The position numbers were made by a program, and so were the translations under genes. A model generated the notes under the pieces. It saw only the letters and a program-made list of their open reading frames with translations, searched no databases and was not told the DNA's origin. From positions 124,001 through 188,000 of the forward strand of contig NZ_LRFG02000003.1 of the NCBI RefSeq assembly GCF_001641755.2: a stretch of 64,000 nucleotides of DNA. The letters are read 5' to 3'. Below are positions 1 to 8,643 of the stretch, piece after piece (position 1 is the stretch's first letter; every line of letters starts with the position of its first letter). This DNA is from Microbulbifer flavimaris (lineage in GTDB: Bacteria > Pseudomonadota > Gammaproteobacteria > Pseudomonadales > Cellvibrionaceae).

Positions 1-531
1 GTAATGCTGGACGGCGACCCCTGCTCCATCGTGGAAAATGAATTCGTCAAACCCGGCAAGGGCCAGGCGTTCAACCGCGTCAAGCTGCGCAACCTGAAGA
101 CCGGCCGGGTCTGGGAGCGCACCTTCCGCTCCGGTGAGAGCCTGGAAGCCGCGGATGTCATGGACCGCGATATGGAATACCTCTACAACGACGGCGAGTT
201 CTACCACTTCATGGAGCCGGAAACCTTCGAGCAGCATCAGGCCAGCGCAGACGCGGTTGCCGATGCGGCCAAGTGGCTCAAGGAGCAGGATGTCTGCACC
301 GTGACCCTGTATAACGGCGCCCCGCTGGCGGTCACCCCGCCCAACCACGTGATTCTGGAAATCACTGACACCGATCCGGGTCTGCGTGGCGACACCGCCC
401 AGGGTGGCACCAAGCCCGCCACCCTCTCCACCGGCGCCGTGGTGAAAGTACCGCTGTTCCTGGAAATCGGCGAGACCGTCAAGGTAGACACCCGCACCGG
501 TGAATACCTGGGCCGCGCCAAGGACGACTAA
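1..531 (+). CDS. efp: Elongation factor P, 5'-truncated by the window edge
   Basis: EF-P binds the ribosome between the P and E sites and relieves stalling on polyproline stretches. The visible part covers all but about the first 15 residues: compared with E. coli EF-P (recalled), the Met at position 4 corresponds to internal Met16, and the frame stays open to base 1. The modification loop reads [10 protein letters not shown]; its second Lys (bases 58-60) is equivalent to E. coli Lys34, the beta-lysylation site. The C-terminal OB signature ([35 protein letters not shown]) is intact. The lysylating enzyme EpmA is encoded just downstream on the same strand, so this EF-P is most likely beta-lysylated. 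Confidence 0.97.
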   Translation, partial: VMLDGDPCSIVENEFVKPGKGQAFNRVKLRNLKTGRVWERTFRSGESLEAADVMDRDMEYLYNDGEFYHFMEPETFEQHQASADAVADAAKWLKEQDVCTVTLYNGAPLAVTPPNHVILEITDTDPGLRGDTAQGGTKPATLSTGAVVKVPLFLEIGETVKVDTRTGEYLGRAKDD

Positions 532-559
532 CTGGTTGTCCGGACCCTGCTCCGTCACT

Positions 560-587
560 CTTACCGCCGCCAGCCGGCGGCGGTAAG
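560..587 (+). terminator. Strong hairpin between efp and epmA (no T-tract)
   Basis: A perfect 12-bp inverted repeat (CTTACCGCCGCC / GGCGGCGGTAAG) with loop AGCC lies 28 bp after the efp stop and 18 bp before the epmA start. No U-run follows, so it is more likely an attenuator or an mRNA 3'-end stabiliser than a complete intrinsic terminator. It could let the abundant efp message end before the low-level epmA message. Confidence 0.5.
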
Positions 588-605
588 CCTGCTCACGCGT
601 TACCC

Positions 606-1565
606 ATGAGTTCAGCAACACCGCCCTGGCAACCGACGGCCAGCATCCAGGCCCTGCATCAACGCGCCGCCCTGTTGGCGGATATCCGCCGTTTCTTTGC
701 CGAGCGCTCGGTTCTGGAGGCGGAAGTACCGACACTCTCCCACCGCGCCACGAGCGACCCCCATATCGATTCCATTACCGCCCTGTGCACCGGCGAGCCC
801 GTCTATCTGGCCACCAGTCCGGAATTCGGCCTGAAGCGCCTGCTCGCCGCCGGTTTTGGCGACTGTTACTACCTGGGCAAGGCATTCCGTGAGGGCGAAG
901 CCGGCGGGCGTCACAACCCCGAGTTCACCATGCTCGAGTGGTATCGGGTCGGCTGGGATGACCGCCGGCTGATGGAGGAAGTCGGCGAGCTGCTGTCTCA
1001 GGTGCTGGGTATCGGGAATATCCGCTCGCTGAGCTACCGCGAGCTGTTCCAGCACCACCTGCAACTGGATCCCCACCGGGCCAGCGATGAAGAGCTGCAG
1101 GAGTGCGCCCGCCGCGAGGTGGAACTGTCTTTTGTGCCCGCCAGTCGCGACGAGTGCCTGGACCTGCTGATGAGTCACCGCCTGGAACCGGCCATGGGGG
1201 ACGGCATTACCCTGCTCCATGACTTTCCCGCCAGCCAGGCCGCCCTGGCCCGGGTGGAAACCGACGAGACAGGCACACCGGTCGCTCGACGCTTCGAGGC
1301 CTATGTGGCCGGCCTTGAGCTGGCCAATGGCTACTGGGAACTGACCGACGCACAGGAGCAGCAACGCCGCTTCGAGGCAGACCACCGCTACCGCGCCATG
1401 CAGAAACTGCATGTGTATCCATTTGAAGAACGTCTGGTGGCTGCCCTGGAGGCGGGCATGCCGGAGTGCGCCGGGGTCGCCCTTGGAGTCGACCGGTTGC
1501 TGATGCTGGCGGGAGGCTACCAGCGTATCGAAGAGGTGATCGCCTTCCCGATCGAGCGGGCCTGA
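606..1565 (+). CDS. epmA: EF-P--(R)-beta-lysine ligase EpmA
   Basis: EpmA (also GenX, PoxA or YjeA) is a truncated class II lysyl-tRNA synthetase paralogue. It activates (R)-beta-lysine with ATP and transfers it to the EF-P lysine instead of to tRNA. At 319 aa it contains only the catalytic core and lacks the anticodon-binding domain of LysRS. Class II motif 2 is visible as FREGEAGGRHNPEFTMLEWY and motif 3 as GVALGVDRLLML. Linkage to efp supports the assignment. No clear Shine-Dalgarno precedes the ATG. The lysine 2,3-aminomutase EpmB is not in this window. Confidence 0.95.
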   Translation: MSSATPPWQPTASIQALHQRAALLADIRRFFAERSVLEAEVPTLSHRATSDPHIDSITALCTGEPVYLATSPEFGLKRLLAAGFGDCYYLGKAFREGEAGGRHNPEFTMLEWYRVGWDDRRLMEEVGELLSQVLGIGNIRSLSYRELFQHHLQLDPHRASDEELQECARREVELSFVPASRDECLDLLMSHRLEPAMGDGITLLHDFPASQAALARVETDETGTPVARRFEAYVAGLELANGYWELTDAQEQQRRFEADHRYRAMQKLHVYPFEERLVAALEAGMPECAGVALGVDRLLMLAGGYQRIEEVIAFPIERA

Positions 1566-1586
1566 GCCGGCCCTGCGCAGGAATCC

Positions 1587-2387
1587 TCAGGGCTCGAAGC
1601 GGTAGCAGGCGACCTCGCCCACGGCAAAGAACCCGGCCTCCAGCAACAGTTCCTGGCGGTCCGCAGGGGTCAGCGCCACCGCGTGCTTGTGATGGCTACT
1701 CTGGAGCTGCTCTACCAGGTAGTGAAAGAGGGCCCGGCCGATGCCCTGGCCCCGGTATTGTTCATCCACGAACAGGTCGTAGAAACCCAGGGCGTCTGCG
1801 GAGGCGTAAAGCGATGCCCCGGCCACCATCTTGCCATCCATCCGGCCGGCAAAGTAACGCAGCCGACTGCGTTTCGGCTCCGGCACCTGGGCCAGGGCCT
1901 GGTAGAACTTGCGGATCTGCGGCCCCTCGCGCTCGCCGCTGTAAGCCAGCGCCTGCAGCTGCCCGTACTCCTCCAGCGACTCGGTAGTTACCGGCGCCAG
2001 CTCGAGCTTGCCCTGCAGGTTCTCGGGCAACTCCTCATCCGCCGCCAGGCGTACCACTTCCGCCGCCATCGCCACCATCGACGGCTGCCGTTTGAAGCCC
2101 AGCTCCGACATCTCGCCCGCGTCCAGCGGCCTGTTGGCGCAGTGCCAGAGGGTGAACGGGCTGTGACGCTCGCGGAAGTAGTCCACCACGAACCGCTGCA
2201 GGATCCGCGATGGCATCACCGCGGTGGTCACCGCCTGGTTGAAAGAGTGGGAGAGCAGACCGCTGTCGGTGCGCAGTACGCCGGTGATCTCCTTGGTGGC
2301 ATCCACATTCATCAGGCCCGCGCAATAGCTGGCATGGGCCTCCAGGTTGCGGTTGACCAGATTTTTGGCGCTGAGACTGTATTTCAT
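1587..2387 (-). CDS. GNAT family N-acetyltransferase
   Basis: A 266-aa protein with a C-terminal GNAT fold. The acetyl-CoA pyrophosphate-binding motif A is recognisable as VDEQYRGQGIGRALFHYL (about residues 210-227). The N-terminal ~120 residues are not recognisably GNAT and may be a degenerate second GNAT-like half or a substrate domain. It ends 21 bp from the convergent epmA and lies 73 bp downstream of cysE on the same strand, so it may be the last gene of srkA-cysE-GNAT. The substrate cannot be inferred from sequence. Confidence 0.8.
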   Translation of the reverse strand: MKYSLSAKNLVNRNLEAHASYCAGLMNVDATKEITGVLRTDSGLLSHSFNQAVTTAVMPSRILQRFVVDYFRERHSPFTLWHCANRPLDAGEMSELGFKRQPSMVAMAAEVVRLAADEELPENLQGKLELAPVTTESLEEYGQLQALAYSGEREGPQIRKFYQALAQVPEPKRSRLRYFAGRMDGKMVAGASLYASADALGFYDLFVDEQYRGQGIGRALFHYLVEQLQSSHHKHAVALTPADRQELLLEAGFFAVGEVACYRFEP

Positions 2388-2460
2388 GCCTGTAAGAATA
2401 GCTTCCTTTGCCTCACCACCAAGCGGGATTACCCGGTGGTAACAGGTGCCCTGCCCTCCT

Positions 2461-3282
2461 TCACGGCAGCTGCCGTTCCACCTGGGTCAATGCACACTGG
2501 TCCATGGATAGCGCCGGCTGGTCACAGCTGGCGTCGCAGATCACCCTGGCTGGCACTCCCGCCACCAGTTTCTTCTCAGGAACCGACTTCAACACCACGC
2601 TGCCCGAGGCCACCTGCGCACAGCGGCCGATCTCGATGTTACCCAGCACTTTACTCCCCGCGCCGATCAGCACACCCTCGCGCACCTTGGGATGGCGATC
2701 ACCGCTCTCCTTGCCGGTACCGCCCAAGGTCACGGACTGCATGATGGAAACGTTGTTCTCCACCACCGCCGTCTCTCCGATCACGATGCCGGTCGCATGA
2801 TCCAGCAGGATTCCCTGTCCAAGCCGGGCTGCCGGATGGATATCAATGCCGAACACCACCGAAATACGATGCTGCAGAAACAGCGCCAGTGAGCGACGCT
2901 TTTCCCGCCAGAGCCAGTGGGCAACCCGGTAGGCCTGCAGGGCATGGTAGCCCTTGAAGTAGAGGAACGGTTCGTAAAGAGACTTGCAGGCCGAGTCCCG
3001 CTGGAAAACCGCCCTCAGGTCCGCGCGAGCGGCACGGCCGATGCCCGGATCCGATGCCAGCGCCTCATCGATCACTTCCCGGATCAACAGTGCCGGGGCC
3101 ACCGGACTGTCCAGCTTGTTGGCCAGATGAAAACTCAGCGCCTGCTCCAGGGTGGCGTGATTGAGAATCGTCGCGTGCAGGAAGCTCGCGAGTATTGGCT
3201 CCAGCTCAGCCTGCGTTGCCACGCCCGCGCGGATTTCCCGCCACAGGGCATCGTCGCCAGTCTGCATCTGATGGGCTTCCAT
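2461..3282 (-). CDS. cysE: Serine O-acetyltransferase
   Basis: Transfers acetyl from acetyl-CoA to L-serine to form O-acetylserine, the first step of cysteine synthesis. The 273-aa length equals E. coli CysE. The N-terminal helical domain is followed by a left-handed beta-helix of hexapeptide repeats with the catalytic HPAARLGQGILLDHATGIVI stretch and a GGTGKESGDRHPK loop. The start at 3282 was chosen because it gives the family length and has AGGAGG 12 nt upstream; an in-frame extension further upstream is GC-rich non-family sequence. The C-terminal tail contains two Cys residues beyond the usual C-terminal feedback region. It follows srkA by 20 bp. Confidence 0.95.
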   Translation of the reverse strand: MEAHQMQTGDDALWREIRAGVATQAELEPILASFLHATILNHATLEQALSFHLANKLDSPVAPALLIREVIDEALASDPGIGRAARADLRAVFQRDSACKSLYEPFLYFKGYHALQAYRVAHWLWREKRRSLALFLQHRISVVFGIDIHPAARLGQGILLDHATGIVIGETAVVENNVSIMQSVTLGGTGKESGDRHPKVREGVLIGAGSKVLGNIEIGRCAQVASGSVVLKSVPEKKLVAGVPARVICDASCDQPALSMDQCALTQVERQLP

Positions 3283-3302
3283 CGCTGCTTTGAACCTCCT
3301 CT

Positions 3303-4289
3303 TCAGACCGCGCCCAGAGTCAGCGGCGGCTCCTGTAATGCCGCCTGCTGTTCGCGCAGTGCCAGTATATGTTCCGCCCAGTAACGCGGCGTGTTGAACC
3401 AGGGAAACGCCAGCGGGAAGGCCGGATCCTGCCAGCGGCGTGCGAGCCAGGCCGCGTGGTGCAGCTGCCGCAGGCAGCGCAGCGGCTCCACCAACTGCAG
3501 CTCGCGGGGATCGAACGGGGAGAAAGTCTCGTACCCCTCTATCACCGCATCCAGGTAGGCTGTCTGCTCCGCGCGACTGCCGGAGATCAGCATCCAGATA
3601 TCCTGGATTGCCGGCCCGGTGAGGCAATCATCCAGATCCACAAACCAGGGGGTTTCATCCCGCCACAGGAAATTGCCCGCATGGCAGTCCCCGTGCAACC
3701 GCAGCTGCCGCCAGGGCTGTTCAAACAGCGGCGCTACCCGGTCGATGATATCCGCGGTCACACTTTCATAGGCAAGCCGGTTTTCCCGGGGCAGGAAATC
3801 CCCACTCAGAATGAATTCACGACTGTCGATGGCAAAGTGCTGCAGGGTGAGGGCCGGGCGGTGCTCGAAGGGCCGGCTGGCACCAACCGCGTGGATACGC
3901 CCCAGCATGGTCCCCACCTGTTCCAGGTGGTCAAAGTTATCCAGCTCCAGCTGGCGACCGCCGCGACGCGGGAACACAGCAAAACGGAATCCCCCGTGCT
4001 CCATCAGGGTCTTGCCATGGAATGCCAGTGGCCCCACCACCGGGATCTCGGCCTCGACCAGCTCGCGGGTAAAGGCGTGCTCTTCGAGAATCTGCGCATC
4101 GGTCCAGCGGCCGGGGCGGTAGAATTTCGCGATGAGCGGCTCCGCGCCCTCGATCCCGACCTGGTAGACGCGATTTTCGTAGCTGTTGAGCGGGAAGATC
4201 CGCGCATCGGACCAGAGCCCGACCGACTCGACACAGTCGATGACCATATCCGGCGTCAGGGCTTCGTAGGGGTGGTGGCTATCGGACAT
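3303..4289 (-). CDS. srkA: Stress response kinase SrkA (YihE/RdoA)
   Basis: A cytosolic Ser/Thr protein kinase of the aminoglycoside-phosphotransferase-like fold, linked in E. coli to the Cpx stress response and to limiting MazF-induced death. At 328 aa it has the same length as E. coli SrkA. Catalytic loop LHGDCHAGNF places Asp201 and Asn206 in register with the E. coli enzyme, and the metal-binding motif FVDLDD follows near residue 218. The nucleotide-binding Lys is probably Lys55 (LIAKFYRPGRW). The start at 4289 was chosen to match family length over an upstream in-frame ATG. It leads the likely srkA-cysE-GNAT transcript. Confidence 0.93.
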   Translation of the reverse strand: MSDSHHPYEALTPDMVIDCVESVGLWSDARIFPLNSYENRVYQVGIEGAEPLIAKFYRPGRWTDAQILEEHAFTRELVEAEIPVVGPLAFHGKTLMEHGGFRFAVFPRRGGRQLELDNFDHLEQVGTMLGRIHAVGASRPFEHRPALTLQHFAIDSREFILSGDFLPRENRLAYESVTADIIDRVAPLFEQPWRQLRLHGDCHAGNFLWRDETPWFVDLDDCLTGPAIQDIWMLISGSRAEQTAYLDAVIEGYETFSPFDPRELQLVEPLRCLRQLHHAAWLARRWQDPAFPLAFPWFNTPRYWAEHILALREQQAALQEPPLTLGAV

Positions 4290-4616
4290 AGACGCTATCG
4301 ACTGGCTAATGGCCGCCAATGCTAACGCGCCGCAGCGGCAGGGCCAACTGTGCCCCGCCAGATTCACCCGGCCCTGGCTCGACGGTCTTGCCTATCTCTC
4401 CGATGGCGGCAACTCCAGCGCTCCTTTTTCGCCGCACTCACCACTCTCGCCGACAAACTGACAGAGTGACCGCATCGCCATGGATACGACAGCTGCCCTC
4501 ATGATGCACCTCCAGGTTTCAGGCACACCCCGCTGATGCACCTCGATGGCATGCAGAATAGCGGGGCGGGAGACCCGGGGGAAATCGAACCTGCTTATGG
4601 CTGCCATTGTCGTGCG
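4290..4616. other. Gene-free stretch upstream of srkA
   Basis: About 330 bp between the srkA start and the end of the small membrane-protein gene. Open frames here are short and show no family motifs. It must carry the srkA promoter (reverse strand), but I could not identify a convincing -35/-10 pair. A trivial 11-bp direct repeat (TGATGCACCTC) occurs at 4502 and 4534. Nothing else recognised. Confidence 0.5.
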
Positions 4617-4997
4617 CTATGCGTTCCGTCGCTTCATCAGATAACCCAGTATCAGCGCCACCAGGAAAAGTGCCGGCACATCTCCGAGCAGATTCATGCA
4701 CTCGGCGGGGTCGGCAATTGCCTGCACAAACATGATGGCGCCATGGACGACACTGGACCAGACCGTGAACCAGATCAGGCTGGCGTTGGCCGAGGGATTC
4801 CTGGCCGCCAGAATCAGGAAGACACCGAGCGTGGCATAGATCCCCATGATCATCTGCTCGTATTCATGCTGCCTTGGCTCCCACCCCCAACCATCGGGCC
4901 AGATCCACATCATCATGGGGTAAAGGCCAAAAATGAAAAACAACCCGAATACAACCAGACAGACTTTTAGCAGTCGATTCGCTGTCGTTGGTGTCAC
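4617..4997 (-). CDS. Small four-helix membrane protein, DUF6632-like
   Basis: A 126-aa integral membrane protein with four hydrophobic segments (about residues 8-30, 47-65, 72-93 and 101-121). Conserved-looking blocks are GWGWEPRQHEYEQMIMGIYATLGV and SLIWFTVWSSVVHGAIM; they resemble the DUF6632 family from memory, function unknown. The start is GTG with AGGAG 10 nt upstream; no nearby ATG gives a better start. It is the third gene of a same-strand run behind the TonB-dependent receptor and the VOC protein, so it is probably co-transcribed with them. Confidence 0.75.
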   Translation of the reverse strand: MTPTTANRLLKVCLVVFGLFFIFGLYPMMMWIWPDGWGWEPRQHEYEQMIMGIYATLGVFLILAARNPSANASLIWFTVWSSVVHGAIMFVQAIADPAECMNLLGDVPALFLVALILGYLMKRRNA

Positions 4998-5054
4998 GGG
5001 ATCAACACTCCTGAAAGGGAATCGGAGAAATACTGGAGAGAAACAGCAGACTAC

Positions 5055-5426
5055 TCACTGCACGTCCGGCAGATGGCAGACAACTTCCAGGGTGTGGCCG
5101 TCAGGGTCAAGCACACAAGCCGAGTAATAGTGCTCGTGATACTCCGGGCGCAAACCCGGCGCACCCTTGTCCTTACCGCCGGCGTCGATGGCTGCGCGAT
5201 AAAAATCGTCGACGGTTTCTCGATCTTCGGCGCGAAAAGCGATATTTATGCTGGGACTGGTGCTCTGCCCACCCTTGATCCATAAATCGGGTTTGTCGGC
5301 CCAGCCGAATCCCGCCCACTCATTGAATTCCAGAATCAATTCATAGCCCAGTGGAGCCAGCGCCAGGCGGTAGAATTGCTTGCTGCGCTCATAACTGTGG
5401 ATATGGATAGCGATGTGATCAAGCAT
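5055..5426 (-). CDS. VOC (glyoxalase/bleomycin-resistance) family protein
   Basis: A 123-aa single-domain vicinal-oxygen-chelate protein: MLDHIAIHIHSYERSKQFY at the N-terminus and a C-terminal DPDGHTLEVVCH block, both typical of glyoxalase/dioxygenase-superfamily halves. Metal ligands are plausibly His4 and the C-terminal Glu of LEVV. A strong GGAGG lies 11 nt before the ATG and overlaps the end of the receptor gene only 17 bp upstream, indicating co-transcription. The reaction is not predictable; members include isomerases, dioxygenases and drug-binding proteins. Confidence 0.85.
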   Translation of the reverse strand: MLDHIAIHIHSYERSKQFYRLALAPLGYELILEFNEWAGFGWADKPDLWIKGGQSTSPSINIAFRAEDRETVDDFYRAAIDAGGKDKGAPGLRPEYHEHYYSACVLDPDGHTLEVVCHLPDVQ

Positions 5427-5443
5427 GGCCTGTATTACCTCCG

Positions 5444-7525
5444 TCAGAACCGGTAGCGAACGGATGCCCGCAGGGCGCGCGGCTCGAAAATATGGTAGTG
5501 GATATCCTCGATACCGTCGGCCGGCTCTCCGGGCAAACGAGAGGCATAAAAGTAGTCGACATCATGGTCACCCGAGTCGAGCAAATTGAGAACGTCCAGC
5601 TGCAATCGCCAGTCGGAAAAGTCATGGCCTACTCTCAGGTTGACCAGGGATGATCCGTCGGATTCGACCTCGCCGCTCTCGATCAACGGATAGGGACCGA
5701 AATGACGTAAATGCATGGAGGCGAACCAGCCGCGCTCGCCCCGATAATTGATCGCCGCACTGGCGACCAGGGGTATCGCCCCGGGAGTTTCGCTGCCGGC
5801 CGCATCACGACCGGCAAAGGCGGCATCGGTGTAAGACAGCTCCAGCTCGGTATTCAGGTTTTCCGCAGCAAACCAGTACACCCCCAATTCAACGCCGCTA
5901 CGCTCGCTGGGACGACTGGCTTCGGTATTGCCGGCGTCGCCGACAAAAAGCAATTCCGAGTCCAGATCCAGCTTCCAGAGGGCCAGGGTGCTGTGCAGTT
6001 TATCGGTAACGAAAATTCGCGCTCCCAATTCCGCACCGCTCGACTGCACAAGAGGATCGACCGCTTTCACCGACTCACCGGTGACCGGATCCACGTTGAT
6101 GACAGTACCCCGGGCGTCATTGGAGTGCAGGCCCTGGCCGAAGCTGGCGTAGAACTCGGCAACTGGCAGTGGCTGCCAGGCGAGGCTCGCCTTCAGCGAG
6201 GTCGCGCCATCGGACTCGGTGCCACTGTTGACTGGCAGGGAGGCATCCACGTCAAACGTATAGAAATCATGGCGCAATCCGATATAGCTGCGCAGCGTCT
6301 CAGTCAGTGCGTAGTTATGGGCAGCAAAGACACCAATACTGTCCTCGAGCACGCGATCCTCTCGCACCGTGGACAACCGGGAACGACGCTCGGCCTGATA
6401 GAGGCCCACACGATCGATATCATCCCGCCGCCCCTGCAAGCCGACCTCCCAGCTGGCGCGCTCCTGGCTCCACTGCTGGGCCAGATCAAAACCGAAAATC
6501 TGCCGGTCATCGAACTGCTGAAACTGGTCGCCGCGGAGCGGGTCGTCGAGGCGATAGGTGAAGTTGGACCAGAGAGCGAACTTGTAATCGATCACGTAGG
6601 CGCTGGAGCTGAAATCCCCACCGGCCAGCGGACTGTCCCAACTCGCAGACAGGCTGCGCCGGGCGGTATCTCCCCCCAGGTCCGGATCCAGTGAGCCGAA
6701 GGCATCGATCACACCCTGCGCCACGGCCCGCGAAGGGATTTGATCCGGAGAGTTCCAGTCGTTGTCGTAACTCATGGCAGTGACGCTGCCACGCCCCTCG
6801 CCCAGTTCGCCACTGACTCGCAGCAGCAGATTGCGCTTGTTTACGTCCTCATCCACGTCGCTCCAGGGCCCGGCGTAGGTCTGCCACTCGGCCGCATAGA
6901 GCAGGCTTACAGAATCGAGCTCAGTGGAGTCCGCGATCACTCCCCGGCGCCAGCCAAATTCACCGACGCTGCCCTCGGCTACACCCCGGGCCAACCGATT
7001 CGCCATTTCGAACTCCGCTGAACCGGCGGAGGAGAAGTCCCCCACATCGGCATAGTAGGGCCCCTTGCGATAGCGCAGCCGCGCAATGGTCTCCGGGATC
7101 ACGAAGTTGAGATCCGTATACCCCTGACCATGCCCATGGCTTCGCAGGTTTACCGGCATACCATCCACCGTAGTGGCAAAGTCTGTGCCGTGGTCCAGGT
7201 TGAATCCGCGCAGGAAATATTGATTGGCCTTGCCGCTGCCGGAGTGCTGAGTGGCCACCATTCCCGGCACGAACTCCATCAGGTCACCGGTCCGCAGCAT
7301 CGGCCACGCACCGATTTCCTCCGGCCCCACCTCCCCCTCTGAAGCACTGATGGCTTCCCCGGTCAGGTCCAGTCGCCGCCCGATCACCAAGACCTCTTCC
7401 AGGCCTCCGGGAGATTGCTGATCATCAACCTGCCGGGCAATTGAGTGGGGGGCAATGGTCGCACTGGCGGTGACTGCGGTGAAAGCGATAAAGCCCATGG
7501 ACAGGCTCACTGATGAATCCCTCAT
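5444..7525 (-). CDS. TonB-dependent outer-membrane receptor
   Basis: A 693-aa outer-membrane transporter energised by TonB-ExbB-ExbD. It has an N-terminal signal sequence, a TonB-box-like EEVLVIGRR near residues 43-51, a plug domain to about residue 165 and a beta-barrel ending in the canonical terminal aromatic (ASVRYRF). The plug is unusual for its histidines: FNLDHGTDF and LRSHGHGQGYTD (His112, 130, 132). AAAGGA precedes the ATG. The substrate is unknown; the plug histidines could fit a metal or metal chelate but this is only inference. First gene of receptor-VOC-membrane protein. Confidence 0.93.
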   Translation of the reverse strand: MRDSSVSLSMGFIAFTAVTASATIAPHSIARQVDDQQSPGGLEEVLVIGRRLDLTGEAISASEGEVGPEEIGAWPMLRTGDLMEFVPGMVATQHSGSGKANQYFLRGFNLDHGTDFATTVDGMPVNLRSHGHGQGYTDLNFVIPETIARLRYRKGPYYADVGDFSSAGSAEFEMANRLARGVAEGSVGEFGWRRGVIADSTELDSVSLLYAAEWQTYAGPWSDVDEDVNKRNLLLRVSGELGEGRGSVTAMSYDNDWNSPDQIPSRAVAQGVIDAFGSLDPDLGGDTARRSLSASWDSPLAGGDFSSSAYVIDYKFALWSNFTYRLDDPLRGDQFQQFDDRQIFGFDLAQQWSQERASWEVGLQGRRDDIDRVGLYQAERRSRLSTVREDRVLEDSIGVFAAHNYALTETLRSYIGLRHDFYTFDVDASLPVNSGTESDGATSLKASLAWQPLPVAEFYASFGQGLHSNDARGTVINVDPVTGESVKAVDPLVQSSGAELGARIFVTDKLHSTLALWKLDLDSELLFVGDAGNTEASRPSERSGVELGVYWFAAENLNTELELSYTDAAFAGRDAAGSETPGAIPLVASAAINYRGERGWFASMHLRHFGPYPLIESGEVESDGSSLVNLRVGHDFSDWRLQLDVLNLLDSGDHDVDYFYASRLPGEPADGIEDIHYHIFEPRALRASVRYRF

Positions 7526-7584
7526 GACGAATCCTTTATTATCAGGGCTGACTCAGTGGAACGGCTCGATGCCAGACAGGGAGG

Positions 7585-7604
7585 CCTCTCAGGCGCCTCA
7601 GAGG
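7585..7604. promoter_or_regulatory. 20-bp near-perfect palindrome upstream of the TonB receptor (candidate operator)
   Basis: CCTCTCAGGCGCCTCAGAGG is symmetric in 18 of 20 positions and lies 60-79 bp upstream of the receptor start codon, where a dimeric repressor would be expected to act. It does not resemble a Fur box (A/T-rich), and I did not see B12-box riboswitch elements. The bound regulator is unknown. Confidence 0.35.
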
Positions 7605-7792
7605 AAGAGAATGGATCCGACCGGATTCCAATCAGTGACCCGGCAAATCAATCGGCAATGAGCCCAGTGAATCAAGATAGTCGCTGGGTCACACAACGAG
7701 TGGAATGACCCGCCATCTTGCCTGTACCGGGCCGCAGAAGTGACTGCGCCGTGGCGCGAGGAGAGATTTGGACTGGCAGTAGTCGACGGCAA

Positions 7793-8392
7793 TCAACCCA
7801 CTGCGCCGGGCAGCACCTTTGATTGCACCCGATTGCCCGGGTGCCAGTCCCGCTGCAACAGCGCCAACATTACGGAGTCCTGAAAACCGTCCGGCTCGAG
7901 CCAGCGGTCCCTCAACACACCCTCGCGCAGGAAGCCAAGCTTCTCCAGCAATTTCAGTGATGCCTGATTGCGGGGATCCACATCCGCCTCGATGCGGTGC
8001 AGTTGCATTTGTAGAAACGCGAAATCCAGCAACAGCCGTAGAGCCTGCAGCATCAGCCCACGTCCCTGGAACCTGCGCGCCAGCGCAAAGCCGATTTCGG
8101 CGCGGCGGTTGTCGCGGTCGATCTGGGCAAGTGTGCAGGTGCCAATGAGCAGCCCCTGATATTCGACTCCCCACTGGTAAAGCTTGCCGGTCAGAAAACC
8201 CTGTTGGATCGAAAGCAGAAAAGCCCCGGCGTCATCCTCGGTGTGCAGGCAGGCGATGGCCATGAATCGCACCACTTCAGGATCGCCGAAAATAGTCCGC
8301 AGAGCGGGCAGGTCCCTCTCACTCAGCCAGCGGAGCCGGTAATCTCCTGAAGCGAGTGTCGGCAAGCTGCCGACAAAGTCGTCGGGATTCAA
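7793..8392 (-). CDS. GNAT acetyltransferase, RimJ/RimL type
   Basis: A 199-aa acetyltransferase of the RimJ/RimL (Acetyltransf_3) branch: YRLRWLSERDLPAL N-terminal block, motif A AEIGFALARRFQGRGLMLQA, and the hallmark ADVDPRNQASLKLLEKLGF followed by EGVLRD. Family members acetylate N-termini of ribosomal proteins or small molecules; the substrate here is unknown. The best start is a TTG at 8392 preceded by GGGGGTGA; no ATG occurs before the conserved N-terminal block. It is divergent from the cytochrome b561 gene. Confidence 0.85.
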   Translation of the reverse strand: MNPDDFVGSLPTLASGDYRLRWLSERDLPALRTIFGDPEVVRFMAIACLHTEDDAGAFLLSIQQGFLTGKLYQWGVEYQGLLIGTCTLAQIDRDNRRAEIGFALARRFQGRGLMLQALRLLLDFAFLQMQLHRIEADVDPRNQASLKLLEKLGFLREGVLRDRWLEPDGFQDSVMLALLQRDWHPGNRVQSKVLPGAVG

Positions 8393-8643
8393 TGCTCACC
8401 CCCGGTGCCACAATGCCAATGGCATAATTCCCACATATCTCATCCGCCAGTTGCAGATCCACCCTGTGCGGCCCCGAGCGGTCCGCCCCGGTCGCTATTA
8501 TCCCTACCCGCTGCCGCCCCCCTACATCCGGTCCAGCCGGTCACCGACTGTCAGGGCCACCATCTCTGGCGCGTATGGCCTTGTGGTGGAAATTGCGGCA
8601 GGATAAGTCGGCCAAGAACAATGAGTCTCACAGGAGTTAACCA

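Noticed and set aside
7526..7792. Cobalamin or other riboswitch upstream of the TonB receptor
   Set aside because: No B12-box-like conserved core was seen in the leader; only a GGGTCA/TGACCC stem and the palindrome were found.
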